Shown: positions 26,729 to 35,669, numbered from the stretch's first letter. The stretch: DNA of 64,000 nt from JBILCM01 sp044353165 (GCA_044353165.1 JBILCM010000003.1:13782-77781), one strand, 5' to 3'. Numbers and translations: made by a program. The notes: generated from the letters alone by a model not told the origin.

Positions 26729-27038
26729 GGAAGAATATTATTTCGAAGATCTGCACGGGTATTATCGTAATCTGCAAATGGGGTTGCCACCATTGTATTA
26801 TGATGGACGAGCAAATCCTCCTGATTTAGTCCCATGGATAGAATATTTAGTTCGAATTATGGCCTTGGCATATGAGAAGGTAGCGAATTTGGCGATTCAA
26901 TTCTCAGTTTCAGATGTTGACCCGAGAGTTTTGGAATTGATGCCAGAAAAAAAATATTACGTTTTCTGATTGGACGTAAACGCCTAGCAAAACCAAATGA
27001 GATTGCAGAGCTTTTCAAAGTGAGGGCGGTTGGGAGTT
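26727..27038 (+). pseudogene. Fic-family protein, C-terminal fragment, frameshifted
   Basis: An 80-codon open frame contains LPPLYYDGRANPPDL and PWIEYLVRIMALAYEKVA, the region that follows the catalytic domain in a class of Fic proteins. After KKYYVF the frame is lost near a run of A; another frame continues with LIGRKRLAKPNEIAELFKV, the winged-helix part of the same family, and then stops. The catalytic HPFxxGNGR domain is absent. The 5' junction to the DUF6194 fragment is sharp, which suggests a deletion or recombination event. Confidence 0.75.
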
Positions 27039-27093
27039 AAAGGATTACTGGACTCATGTTAAGATTTTCATTGTTCTTGAGGAGTGCTGATAC

Positions 27094-27330
27094 ATGAACA
27101 ATCATTAGAATAAATTCATTTATAAGCTTTGGGCGCCGATTTATGATTGTATCTTTAATCAAGGCATTTTTTTAGAGCCCGTCAATAAGTGTTTGGTGAT
27201 CTTATTCTGAAGGAACAGTAAAATATATTGCTTGTCAGAGTGGGGACAGGAGCAGATATTGAATTTATCATTCGTTAGCAAGTTGACTTTACGATGGTGA
27301 CGATGACATATGTGTGATATGAAAATAATG
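27094..27330 (+). pseudogene. Class I SAM-dependent methyltransferase, degraded 5' fragment
   Basis: From the ATG at 27094 the sequence reads MNNH-stop-NKFIYKLWAPIYDCIFNQG, and a later frame gives VGTGADIEFI, which is motif I of class I methyltransferases similar to PmtA-type enzymes. Stops and frameshifts are frequent and the rest of the gene is missing. A terminator-like hairpin follows at 27367. Confidence 0.65.
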
Positions 27331-27366
27331 AATGAAGTCAACATAATAATTTTTCCCCAGTAACAG

Positions 27367-27405
27367 AAGAGCCTAAAGCGAAGAAATTCGCTTAAGGCTC
27401 TATTT
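27367..27405 (+). terminator. Strong hairpin before the ABC transporter genes
   Basis: GAGCC-AAGCGAA pairs with TTCGCTT-GGCTC around a GAAA loop, with a short T-containing tail. It marks the end of the decayed stretch and probably terminates transcription from rlmH. Confidence 0.7.
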
Positions 27406-27530
27406 CGGATTATGTGATGAAGATCTGTATGCGGAGCACAGTTCTTAAAAATCGTTTATTTGTATATTAAACTTTACATAAAGACAATTATTTATTACAA
27501 TTGAATAAAACTGAAAGAGGTGACGTTATT

Positions 27531-28253
27531 GTGCTGAAAGTTGATAAAGTAAGCAAACAGTTTATTCATCAAAAACAAACGATTGACGCTGTATGCAATG
27601 TTTCATTCGAAATTGCAACAGGTGAAACAGTTGGCCTAATCGGTCCAAACGGAGCTGGCAAAAGCACGCTCATGCGTATGATTGCAACGTTGATGAAGCC
27701 GAGTAGTGGCAACATCTGGATTGATACATACAACGTCGCTACTCATTCGCAACATGCGAAGGCGCGGATGGGGTATGTCTCACTCGATACGAATTTGCCG
27801 GAGCAGATGAGTGGTGAACAGTTGTTGCGTTATTTTGCTCGCATTTATGCACTCGACGCAGACATAACAGAACGACGGATTGCTACTTGGACGGAGCGGC
27901 TCTCATTGCAAAAATATATGCATAAGCCGTTTGGTCAATTGTCCAGCGGTAACAAGCAGAAGATTTCATTGGTGCGCGGACTTTTACATCAGCCCGCATT
28001 TTTGCTGCTTGATGAGCCGAGCAATGGACTCGACATTGTGGCGCTTGGTGTACTGCGTGATACATTGTGCTCGTTGAAAAATGAAGGCACTTCCATTCTG
28101 ATCTCTTCACATATTTTGCAAGATATTCAGCTGTGCGAACGTTTGCTTGTCATGCATGAAGGAGAACTCATCCGCAACGAACCGCTTGCACAAATCGGCG
28201 AGCATCTGATTTCGCTGGAGGACTACTATCTAAGGGCGGTGGACGCACAATGA
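27531..28253 (+). CDS. ABC transporter ATP-binding protein, NatA-like
   Basis: ATPase of a two-component exporter similar to Bacillus NatAB (sodium extrusion). I take GTG at 27531 as the start (MLKVDKVSKQF) because GAAAGAGGTGA precedes it; an upstream TTG would place the Shine-Dalgarno inside the gene. The 240 residues have Walker A GPNGAGKSTLMRM, signature LSSGNKQKISLVRGLL and Walker B LLLDEPSNGLD. The stop overlaps the permease start. The substrate is not shown by the sequence. Confidence 0.9.
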   Translation: MLKVDKVSKQFIHQKQTIDAVCNVSFEIATGETVGLIGPNGAGKSTLMRMIATLMKPSSGNIWIDTYNVATHSQHAKARMGYVSLDTNLPEQMSGEQLLRYFARIYALDADITERRIATWTERLSLQKYMHKPFGQLSSGNKQKISLVRGLLHQPAFLLLDEPSNGLDIVALGVLRDTLCSLKNEGTSILISSHILQDIQLCERLLVMHEGELIRNEPLAQIGEHLISLEDYYLRAVDAQ

Positions 28254-29362
28254 ATATGGGCAGAATGTGGACGCTTGCTTGGCGTGATATGTGGCATGCG
28301 CTGCGTGACAAACGAAATATCTTAACGATTCTCCTTATATCCGTTATTATTTATCCCGCGCTCATTGTTGGTGTTAGTTGGTTTCAATCGACTCAACAAA
28401 CGGAAGCAATGGCGACAGTCTATTTGCTAAAGGTGAATGATGTGGAATTGTTTAACCAATTGGTCCGAACAGTCCCAGCACCATTCAAATACGAGTTATT
28501 GGACGCCACGTCGACGGAGTCAGGTGACGGAACATTCAGCATTCAACGCGATGGAACTGGTTATACCGTCATTTGGGAACAGCGTAGCGATCGGAATCGC
28601 AATGTATTTCTCAATGAACAAGTTGCTTCGTGGCTCCAGCAATGCAATGAACAATTGATGCAGCAAAAACCGATTAAATGGAGTGTGGTTGATGTTACGC
28701 CTGAAGAGCAACGACAAAATCCGCTCGTCGGAATGCTCGGTTATTTTATCGCGCTAGGGATTATCGTTGGCGGAATGGGAGTTGCAATCGACACAACGGC
28801 TGGTGAAAAAGAGCGAAAAACATTGCTCACATTGTATTCAAGTCCGCATACAGCCACTGAGATTATGAGTGCGAAACTGCTGCATATTTCCTTTTTTTCG
28901 GTACTGGCTGCGATTTTGAACGTTCTCTCGATGGGTATCTCGCTCACCGTATTGCTACCGATGATTGAGAAAGATCTGGAGGCCGGACTGCAACTCGATT
29001 CGCTCGTGTTTATCCAACTGTTCAGTTTAGTTATCGCACTCGCTGCTTTGATTAGTGCATTGATGCTCGCCATCGGCATTTACGCACGCAACATTAAAGA
29101 AGCGACATCATGGATGACACCGTTGCTGTTTGTTGTGATTTTTATTGGACTGACCTGGTCTTCGGTCGATGCGGAGCCATTCTCCTGGGTATACTGGACA
29201 CCCATTGTCAATATTTTCGTAAGCATTCGCGATACGTTCAGCCATCAACTGACCATAGCACATTGGCTGATCACGTTAATTACAATGATGTTTGCGATTC
29301 TGATATGCAGTATCCTGACAAAAAAACTATTTCAATCTGAGTCTGTATTGTTCAGAAATTAA
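28250..29362 (+). CDS. ABC-2 type permease, NatB-like
   Basis: Membrane partner of the preceding ATPase, 370 residues. It has one N-terminal membrane helix (about 25-45), a soluble extracytoplasmic loop of about 120 residues, and five further helices, the ABC2_membrane layout. The motif DTTAGEKERKTLLTLYSSP after the second helix is typical of NatB/YhaP-like exporters. Overlaps natA-like gene by four bases. Confidence 0.87.
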   Translation: MNMGRMWTLAWRDMWHALRDKRNILTILLISVIIYPALIVGVSWFQSTQQTEAMATVYLLKVNDVELFNQLVRTVPAPFKYELLDATSTESGDGTFSIQRDGTGYTVIWEQRSDRNRNVFLNEQVASWLQQCNEQLMQQKPIKWSVVDVTPEEQRQNPLVGMLGYFIALGIIVGGMGVAIDTTAGEKERKTLLTLYSSPHTATEIMSAKLLHISFFSVLAAILNVLSMGISLTVLLPMIEKDLEAGLQLDSLVFIQLFSLVIALAALISALMLAIGIYARNIKEATSWMTPLLFVVIFIGLTWSSVDAEPFSWVYWTPIVNIFVSIRDTFSHQLTIAHWLITLITMMFAILICSILTKKLFQSESVLFRN

Positions 29363-29376
29363 TTGCGGAGAGGACA

Positions 29377-29595
29377 GTGATGCACATGCGACTCGAGAAC
29401 CGTGTGCGCGAATTACGAGCTCGCTTTCGCATATCACAACAAGAGCTTGCCGATCGAATCGAGGTATCGCGGCAAACGATTGCGCTCATAGAGCGCGGGG
29501 ACTACTCGCCGTCGGTTGTGATTGCGCTCAAAATGGCGCAGCTATTCAACGAACCAGTGGAAACGATTTTTTATTTGGAGGAGGAGAAGACATGA
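29377..29595 (+). CDS. Small Xre-family HTH regulator
   Basis: A 72-residue protein that is almost entirely an HTH_3 domain: RVRELRARFRISQQELAD and VSRQTIALIERGDYSPS. It ends ETIFYLEEEKT and overlaps the next gene by four bases. Pairs of a YozG-like regulator and a DUF3169 membrane protein are common in Bacillota, often near ABC exporters, so it may control this cluster. Confidence 0.9.
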   Translation: MMHMRLENRVRELRARFRISQQELADRIEVSRQTIALIERGDYSPSVVIALKMAQLFNEPVETIFYLEEEKT

Positions 29596-30359
29596 GTAAA
29601 AAGATGAAATATTGGTTGGTGACGTTGGCGGGGGTTATTGTCGGTGGAGGTATTGGATTTTTGATTGGTGAAGGTGTGGGTGACAATATGAAGAGTGTGG
29701 AGTCGACATTTGCTGGGCAAGCCTATCTTTTGTTTTCGTACGACATCGTATTCTATTTGATGGCCACCACTTGTCTTGTTTTATTGGTGCTTGTGCTTGG
29801 CGGATTACGGAAGTTGAAAAGCTATTCAAGTGTAGTGGCAGATGATGAACCTTACTCGCCAATAGAGAAGGCCGTTTCGACATTGATGATGCAGGCCACC
29901 TTGCTCCAGTCGATTTCGACCGTTTGGCTGTTTGCAGGGGCTTCCTACATGACCGAGTTGGCGGATGAAGACCGAATCTTGGGCGTACTCATGATCAGTT
30001 CTGCCATCATGTTGTTAATCGGATGGTTACTCTTCCGCAAAGTGATGTCAAAGATGAATGAACTGGTCCCTCGCTTAGCGATTGATTTGTACGACACCAA
30101 TCAAAATCGTCAATATAACAGCGTGCTTAAACGACTGGACGAATCGGAAAAATTGCAAATGTATAAGGCCGGCTTTCAAGCGATGCGCTGGATGTTGACC
30201 GTGCTATACATTTTGTTGTTTGTCATTATGATTTATTCTGTGCTCATTGAGTCGCAAATGAACTTGCTGTTGCTCGTCGGATTTCTCACCATCACTCAGC
30301 AGGCATTTTATTTTTACGCTGCCAAGCAGCAGACAAAGTCACAAAGGTTGACTCTGTGA
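29592..30359 (+). CDS. DUF3169 family membrane protein
   Basis: A 255-residue protein with about six predicted membrane segments arranged in pairs, starting KYWLVTLAGVIVGGGIGFLIG. The mid-section LAIDLYDTNQNRQYNSVLKRLDESEK is soluble and matches the DUF3169 pattern. Function is unknown. It is translationally coupled to the upstream Xre regulator. Confidence 0.8.
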   Translation: MSKKMKYWLVTLAGVIVGGGIGFLIGEGVGDNMKSVESTFAGQAYLLFSYDIVFYLMATTCLVLLVLVLGGLRKLKSYSSVVADDEPYSPIEKAVSTLMMQATLLQSISTVWLFAGASYMTELADEDRILGVLMISSAIMLLIGWLLFRKVMSKMNELVPRLAIDLYDTNQNRQYNSVLKRLDESEKLQMYKAGFQAMRWMLTVLYILLFVIMIYSVLIESQMNLLLLVGFLTITQQAFYFYAAKQQTKSQRLTL

Positions 30360-30413
30360 AGTTAATCAAATAGAGGCGCAAGACATGAAATTCCTGTCAA
30401 GAAATGAGGTTGC

Positions 30414-30990
30414 ATTAAGAATGAACAAGTAGCACCTGTTGCCGCAAGAGAACGCATCTTTTGGTTGGACATGTTGCGTGGTTTTGCATTGTTGGGCGAA
30501 GGTGAACAATCTATGAAAATGCAATTGAACGCACAGTACCAGCAGTTGTACGAGCAATCGCTCAATAATTATGGTGCGGGCAGTTTGTCCGATCTATTCA
30601 CACAGCGCCTGACGGACTGGGGAAATTCGCCACCTAACTTGTTCGTTGCTCCGTTCGTTATTTTGCCGATCTTTTTGATTGGCGCCTATGTAATCAAGAG
30701 CGGGCTATTGCAACGTATGCAGACGGATGTTGCCGTATTGAGAAAGGTGATGTATTGGAGTTTTTTTTGTCGGTGTCATATTTACCATCAACAAGATGGA
30801 CAGTAAAGCGGAAGTTCAGGCTGAAAAAACGACGATTTATGAGCCATTTCAACAGATATTCGGATTCTTAGGTGACTTGGGACTCGCCGTCTTTTACGCA
30901 AGTCTGCTCCTTTTCTTATCGCGCGTCGGGGTATGGGAACCGTTGCTGTCGTCGTTCCAGTGGGCGGGTCGGATGGCGTTAACGAACTAA
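30414..30990 (+). pseudogene. DUF418 membrane protein, deleted and frameshifted
   Basis: The reading frame from 30414 begins with ATT where ATG is expected, then gives ARERIFWLDMLRGFALLG, the DUF418 N-terminus. It jumps directly to GEGEQSMKMQL..., so several membrane helices are missing. Near 30763 a run of T shifts the frame; the continuation FVGVIFTINKMDSK to AGRMALTN is in a second frame and ends early. Three independent defects make this a clear pseudogene. Confidence 0.85.
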
Positions 30991-30992
30991 TA

Positions 30993-31035
30993 GAAGCTTG
31001 AAGTGACTTGATATAAGGTTGCTTCGAGCTTTTTT
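30993..31035 (+). terminator. Terminator after the DUF418 remnant
   Basis: AAGCTTGAAGTGAC pairs imperfectly with GTTGCTTCGAGCTT and a T6 tract follows. Confidence 0.75.
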
Positions 31036-31062
31036 ATGGCAGTTTAAATTATTAGAAATTCA

Positions 31063-31112
31063 TTGACAACTTTGATAGAAAAACATATCATTTAATAAAA
31101 TAAATAATCAAA
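31063..31112 (+). promoter_or_regulatory. Promoter of the tetR operon with AATAAATAAT half-site
   Basis: TTGACA (31063-31068), 17-base spacer, TATCAT (31086-31091). Just downstream, AATAAATAATCAAA (31099-31112) repeats the half-site of the palindrome in the SDR promoter at 33936-33959, a candidate autoregulatory operator. Confidence 0.6.
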
Positions 31113-31131
31113 CTATTGGAGGTGAGCGCTC

Positions 31132-31692
31132 ATGTCTAATCGAGACTACAAGGCGGATCGCAAAAAAAAACTACTAGGTCAAGCGACACAATGTTTAGCA
31201 AGGAATCCGAACGCATCTTTAACTGAGATTGCGGAACATGCAGGAGTCGGCATTGCGACATTGCATCGCTATTTCCCTTCGAAAAGCGAGATGTTGCATG
31301 CCATATCATGCCAAGCGCTCGATTTAGCTGAGGAGGCCATCGCCAAAGTCGATTTTTCAGAGCCTGACATCCGCTTGTTTTTAAGGGACATCACGACAAA
31401 ATTGGTTCCGTTAGGTGATCGAATGTATTTTCTTGCGGCAGATGTTTTCAACACATACGATGAAGAGTTTAACAAAAGAGAAAAGAACATTGCCCAACGT
31501 TTTATGGATAAATTTAAAGAAGGTCAGGTTAATAATCAGTTGCGAAAAGATTTGAAGGTTGAGTGGATGTATGACATGATGTACAGCACGATTTTTTTGA
31601 TATGGAAATATGTATATGAGGGGAAAATAGCTGCTCAAGATGCTCCAGATTTTGTTGTGAGCACCTTACTAGGAGGCTTTCGTAATCATTAG
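31132..31692 (+). CDS. TetR/AcrR family transcriptional regulator
   Basis: A 186-residue repressor. The N-terminal helix-turn-helix is ASLTEIAEHAGVGIATLHRYFPSK-like (shown: LTEIAEHAGVGIATLHRYF), about residues 29-50, followed by an all-helical ligand domain. A strong Shine-Dalgarno (GGAGGTGAG) precedes the ATG. It heads a probable operon with a membrane transporter and an amine oxidase, and its likely targets are its own promoter and that of the downstream SDR gene, which share a sequence motif. Confidence 0.9.
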   Translation: MSNRDYKADRKKKLLGQATQCLARNPNASLTEIAEHAGVGIATLHRYFPSKSEMLHAISCQALDLAEEAIAKVDFSEPDIRLFLRDITTKLVPLGDRMYFLAADVFNTYDEEFNKREKNIAQRFMDKFKEGQVNNQLRKDLKVEWMYDMMYSTIFLIWKYVYEGKIAAQDAPDFVVSTLLGGFRNH

Positions 31693-31703
31693 GAGGTTCA
31701 ACC

Positions 31704-32402
31704 ATGTGGCTAGACCTGCTGTTGTCTATGTTTGGCTTGGGTTTGGTGGACGCACTTAATCCATACACTGTTGCTGTCCTCCTCATCTTGCTCCCACTAA
31801 TACAACGAAAATGGCATGCATCACTCTTTATTTGGGGAACGTATTTGACCTATGTGGCCATTGCAATTCTATTATTTTTTGGTGTTGGTCAACTGTTGGG
31901 CGCGGTGCTCGGTGAATGGCTGCGCACTCATCAAAACATCGTTGGCTTCATTCAATTAACGTGTGCCGGCTTATCCTTACTTGGGTTAAGTTGGTGGGTG
32001 ATGCATTGGTACCGAAAAGTTCGTTTCGCAAGCGAGCCGCCCGATTTCGCGCGCAAACCGACCATTTTCACCTCCCCGTGGCTTATCCTTGGCATAGCAA
32101 TCGTTTCTACAATATACGACTCGCCGAGCGCTTTTCCACTCTTTTGGTTCCTTGGCATGCTCACCCAATACTCGCTCGAGGTGACATACGCTGTTCCGTT
32201 GCTGATCGTCTATTGCTTCATTTACATCATCCCGATGATTGTTCTCTATGTTCTTTATGATCGAATGAACGGTCAAACGTTTAAACAATTCGAGCAACGC
32301 TTCCAATCGATTTTGCGAAGCGTCTCCTATTATTCAATTCCGCTTTTTCTGCTGGCCGTTTGTATTTGGATGGTAGGGGACGGCTGGTCGCGTTTATCAT
32401 AA
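31704..32402 (+). CDS. GAP/LysE-like six-helix membrane protein
   Basis: A 232-residue membrane protein with six or seven predicted helices. The first helix ends with LGLVDALNPYTVAVLLILLPL, a Pro-containing motif resembling GAP (Sap) and CcdA/LysE superfamily exporters. Between helices 3 and 4 there is a charged loop (YRKVRFASEPPDFARKP). The substrate is unknown; cotranscription with a TetR regulator suggests small-molecule export. Confidence 0.6.
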   Translation: MWLDLLLSMFGLGLVDALNPYTVAVLLILLPLIQRKWHASLFIWGTYLTYVAIAILLFFGVGQLLGAVLGEWLRTHQNIVGFIQLTCAGLSLLGLSWWVMHWYRKVRFASEPPDFARKPTIFTSPWLILGIAIVSTIYDSPSAFPLFWFLGMLTQYSLEVTYAVPLLIVYCFIYIIPMIVLYVLYDRMNGQTFKQFEQRFQSILRSVSYYSIPLFLLAVCIWMVGDGWSRLS

Positions 32403-32427
32403 AACTTCCGTTTGAGGTGAAGAAGCA

Positions 32428-33789
32428 ATGGTAAATAAAGTGATCAACGTAGACGTTGCGATTGTTGGCGGTGGAGCCTCTGGAATTTACGCGGCAAAAA
32501 CGTTGAAAGAAAATGGAATTTCCGTACTTGTGCTCGAAGCGACTGAGCGGATTGGCGGGCGTCTCTTGAGCAAAGAAATCGGTGACAGCAAGCACTTCGT
32601 CGAACTTGGCGGCCAATTTTTGGCTAAACAAGGGCAGACTAGGCTCCATAAATTGCTCACTCAATATCAATTCAATGAAAGCACGAATGATAAAAAGGGG
32701 AAGTGGATGCTGTACGATGGTGAAAAGTTTGTTGCTAAAAAAGATGGACGTATGCCATTCTCGTTTTTCGCTGCATTAGATTCGTTGCAATTCGTCAAAC
32801 GTCTTGAGAAAACGGTGAAGTCAATCTCATTGGATGCGCCATGGAATATACCATCCTTGGACCATGTCAGTTTGGATGCGTGGTTATGCAAAAAGTTCTG
32901 GCTCAAGGAAACCGAAGCGTTCTGGCGAAATGTTTTTGAGCAGGCTTTGTGTTGCGACTTAAGCAATATTTCCGCGTTGGATGCGTTGCTAAGTGCCAAA
33001 ACGGTCGGTGATGTCGAAACGTTTCAAGGAATGGATTACTATTATTTCAAGCAAGGATCTGCAAATTTATTCGTGCGAATTGTTCAAGACCATAAGATTG
33101 ATGTTATGGTGAACTCTCCTGTTCACGCAGTCAAGCAATATGCTGATCATGTTGAATTGACTACAATGAATACGCTGGTCGATGCAAAAGTTGTGTTGTT
33201 TACGATTCCGCCGCAAACACTGCAAAACATCACATTTGAAGAACCTCTTCCCGATGTATTTTCAAATATGCTCACTAATTTTGTGCCGGGCTGCGTGATA
33301 AAGGTGGTTGCGGTTTATCAACGAAAATGGTGGCGCGATCGAGGTCTGAGCGGCTTGGTTATGTCGCAAGTCGGTGATTTTGATTGGGTAATAGACTCCT
33401 CATTTGACACTTTAGAGAAGGGGATTCTTGTTGGTTTTGTCACAGGAACACGAGCGAGCAAAATGAAAGATCTTAGCCGTGAAGAACTACAATCGAAGTT
33501 CGCAGATTTCGTGCAAGATTCGCTCGGCGAGGCGCCACCGTTGGAGGATTTTTTATATAACGATTGGAATCACGCAATATATTCTCGGGGCGGTTATGCA
33601 TCAAGGATGACTTTGGGGCACTGGGTATTTGCCCAGGATGCTTTGCAGTCGCCGTTTGGCCGAATTTACTTTGCGGGAACGGAAACCGCTCGTGAGTGGC
33701 GCGGTTATGTGGAGGGAGCGCTCGAATCAGGAGAAAGGCAAGCCCGCCTGATTGCTGCACGCTTAAAAGTTATGCATAATGTGCGTTAA
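32428..33789 (+). CDS. FAD-dependent amine oxidase family protein
   Basis: A 453-residue flavoprotein of the monoamine-oxidase family. It has the N-terminal Rossmann motif VAIVGGGASGIYAAKTL, the GG motif TERIGGRLLS, and the C-terminal FAD-contact region RIYFAGTETAREWRGYVEGA. No signal peptide is seen, so it is cytoplasmic. It follows the transporter gene by 25 bases with a GAGGTGA Shine-Dalgarno. The amine substrate cannot be told from the sequence. Confidence 0.88.
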   Translation: MVNKVINVDVAIVGGGASGIYAAKTLKENGISVLVLEATERIGGRLLSKEIGDSKHFVELGGQFLAKQGQTRLHKLLTQYQFNESTNDKKGKWMLYDGEKFVAKKDGRMPFSFFAALDSLQFVKRLEKTVKSISLDAPWNIPSLDHVSLDAWLCKKFWLKETEAFWRNVFEQALCCDLSNISALDALLSAKTVGDVETFQGMDYYYFKQGSANLFVRIVQDHKIDVMVNSPVHAVKQYADHVELTTMNTLVDAKVVLFTIPPQTLQNITFEEPLPDVFSNMLTNFVPGCVIKVVAVYQRKWWRDRGLSGLVMSQVGDFDWVIDSSFDTLEKGILVGFVTGTRASKMKDLSREELQSKFADFVQDSLGEAPPLEDFLYNDWNHAIYSRGGYASRMTLGHWVFAQDALQSPFGRIYFAGTETAREWRGYVEGALESGERQARLIAARLKVMHNVR

Positions 33790-33911
33790 GCCTATGCGTA
33801 TAACATGAGGCGTATGAGTTGATGCGATTTTTTCCACAGATCCTATATTTTATTGAAATTCACATGATATTATTAGAGACAAAGAGGCTCGAAATCTCTA
33901 TATATCATTCA

Positions 33912-33959
33912 TTGACACATGATTGAAGTTGACTTATTATTTATTTATCAATAAATAAT
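33912..33959 (+). promoter_or_regulatory. SDR promoter with overlapping palindromic operator
   Basis: TTGACA (33912-33917), exactly 17 bases, TATTAT (33935-33940). A perfect 10-base inverted repeat ATTATTTATT-TATC-AATAAATAAT (33936-33959) covers the -10 and the start site. A matching half-site lies in the tetR promoter at 31099, so the TetR at 31132 is the best candidate regulator. Confidence 0.7.
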
Positions 33960-33980
33960 TAAATAAAATGGAGGATTTTC

Positions 33981-34811
33981 ATGCAGACGATCATTATTAC
34001 CGGAGCCAGTGATGGGATCGGAGCCGCAAGTGCCAGGCAACTTAAAGCGCTTGGTCATCACGTGGTGATTGTTGGACGTTCTCGTTCAAAAACTGAAACG
34101 CTCGCCCGTGAGCTGAATTGTCCGTTTCATCTCGTTGATTACACACGTTTAAGTGAAGTGAAGCGACTTTCAACGGAGTTGGAACAATATGACCGCATCG
34201 ATGTTCTGGCAAACAACGCAGGTGGAATTATGGGGGAGCGAGAACTGACGGAGGACGGTTTTGAAAAAACGTTTCAAGTTAATCATCTGGCTTCGTTTTT
34301 ACTGACAAAGTTGCTCTTGAGTAAACTGATTGAAAGTCGGGCGAAGGTTATTCAGACCGCCAGCATCGCAGCTAACATGTACGGCAAGAAATTTAACGTC
34401 AATCATTTAAATCTCGAACGTGGATATACACCACAAACGGCCTATGGCTACGGCAAACTGGAAAACATTCTGTTCACGCGCGAACTCGATCGTCGTCATC
34501 GTGCCGACGGGATTTCTGCGGTCGCGTTTCATCCGGGCATTGTGCGAAGCAATTTTGCCAGCGAGACGACCCATTTGATGCGATGGATGTATCACACACC
34601 TCTGAAGTACTTCGTTCCTGTTACAATCAGCTCGGAGAAAAGCGCTCAAAGACTGACGGCGCTGGCGGTCGGCAAGCCTGGGATCGATTGGGAACTTGGG
34701 GAGGTTTACGATAAAAGCAAGCCAATGCCGGTTGTCTTCAAAGATGACGGTACGGTTGCGCGCAAACTTTGGGAACAAAGCGAACAATTTGTTGGAACGT
34801 TTCTGCAATGA
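33981..34811 (+). CDS. Short-chain dehydrogenase/reductase
   Basis: A 276-residue SDR of the retinol-dehydrogenase-like type. NAD(P)-binding TGASDGIGAASA is near residue 7, the NNAGG motif near residue 80, and the catalytic pair is Tyr/Lys in AYGYGKLEN, with serine in QTASIAA. GRSRSK after beta-2 favours NADP. Expression appears to be controlled by the operator at 33936-33959. The substrate is unknown. Confidence 0.9.
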   Translation: MQTIIITGASDGIGAASARQLKALGHHVVIVGRSRSKTETLARELNCPFHLVDYTRLSEVKRLSTELEQYDRIDVLANNAGGIMGERELTEDGFEKTFQVNHLASFLLTKLLLSKLIESRAKVIQTASIAANMYGKKFNVNHLNLERGYTPQTAYGYGKLENILFTRELDRRHRADGISAVAFHPGIVRSNFASETTHLMRWMYHTPLKYFVPVTISSEKSAQRLTALAVGKPGIDWELGEVYDKSKPMPVVFKDDGTVARKLWEQSEQFVGTFLQ

Positions 34812-34883
34812 TGCAAGGTTTCAATTAGAAAAATGACAATAACATCCCATAGAAAAAGTATACATGTGGAGTGAGATATACAT

Positions 34884-35414
34884 ATGCGAACAAAAAATGG
34901 ACTTACTGAGGAACGGCTCATCGCTGGTGCCGTGGCACTTTTCGCCAAACAAGGCTACTACAAAACAACGACCGCACACATTGCGCAACATTTGGGCGTC
35001 ACGCAACCGTACCTGTTTCATTTTTTCAAAACGAAGCAAGCGTTGTTTTTGGCAGTATTGGAACATGGTTCGAAGAAAATTTACGATGTGTTTTCATCGG
35101 AAAAACTCCACCGAGAGCAGGATGCATCAGCCCTCCTTGCGGCGATGGGCAGGTCGTTTCAACAGTTGCTGACGACTCATCGGGACGAAATGTTGCTCGT
35201 GATGAGTGCATATGTCATCGATGAAGAGGCGGTGCGCAACAAGGTACGCGACTGGCAACGGCGAATTTTCCAGTTGGTTTTGGATAATTTGGAACGGCTG
35301 GGTGTGCAGAACGCACGGTGTGAGGCGGCGGATTTTATCGGACGTGGTTTGTTTATCACGATGACGACGCAACTGGAGTTGCAGGACATGGATGTGTACG
35401 TAGCAAAAATATAG
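34884..35414 (+). CDS. TetR family regulator, possibly 3'-truncated
   Basis: 176 residues with an N-terminal helix-turn-helix (TTAHIAQHLGVTQPYLFHFFKTK) and an all-helical C-terminal part. The frame stays open after the TAG at 35412-35414 and runs into a membrane-protein remnant (35415-35669). This suggests that a deletion joined the 3' ends of two genes, so the last few residues may not be native. Confidence 0.85.
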   Translation: MRTKNGLTEERLIAGAVALFAKQGYYKTTTAHIAQHLGVTQPYLFHFFKTKQALFLAVLEHGSKKIYDVFSSEKLHREQDASALLAAMGRSFQQLLTTHRDEMLLVMSAYVIDEEAVRNKVRDWQRRIFQLVLDNLERLGVQNARCEAADFIGRGLFITMTTQLELQDMDVYVAKI

Positions 35415-35669
35415 TTCAGTACTTCTGCTATTCTGGATTCCAATCATCACACAAAACGGTTCACGCTTGAATCGTCGCAATTGGACTCGCCGCGAGAACA
35501 TATTGCCGGCATGGTCGGGAGCGGCATCTCCACGATTACAACGTTCACGGTGGTTGCTTTTCCGCGCTTGCTAGGCCGGGAGGAAGTACCTCTTTGGATG
35601 TGGCTATTACCAAATGTGGCGCTTCAACCGGTTGTCATTCTTGCCGTGCTTAAGCATGCTCGACCTTAA
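35415..35669 (+). pseudogene. C-terminal remnant of a small membrane protein
   Basis: Directly after the tetR stop, the same frame continues with RFTLESSQLDSPREHIAGMVGSG, one hydrophobic stretch, then LWMWLLPNVALQPVVILAVL and a stop. It looks like the last two membrane helices of a protein whose 5' part was lost. No credible start codon or Shine-Dalgarno is seen. The family is not recognised with confidence. Confidence 0.45.
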
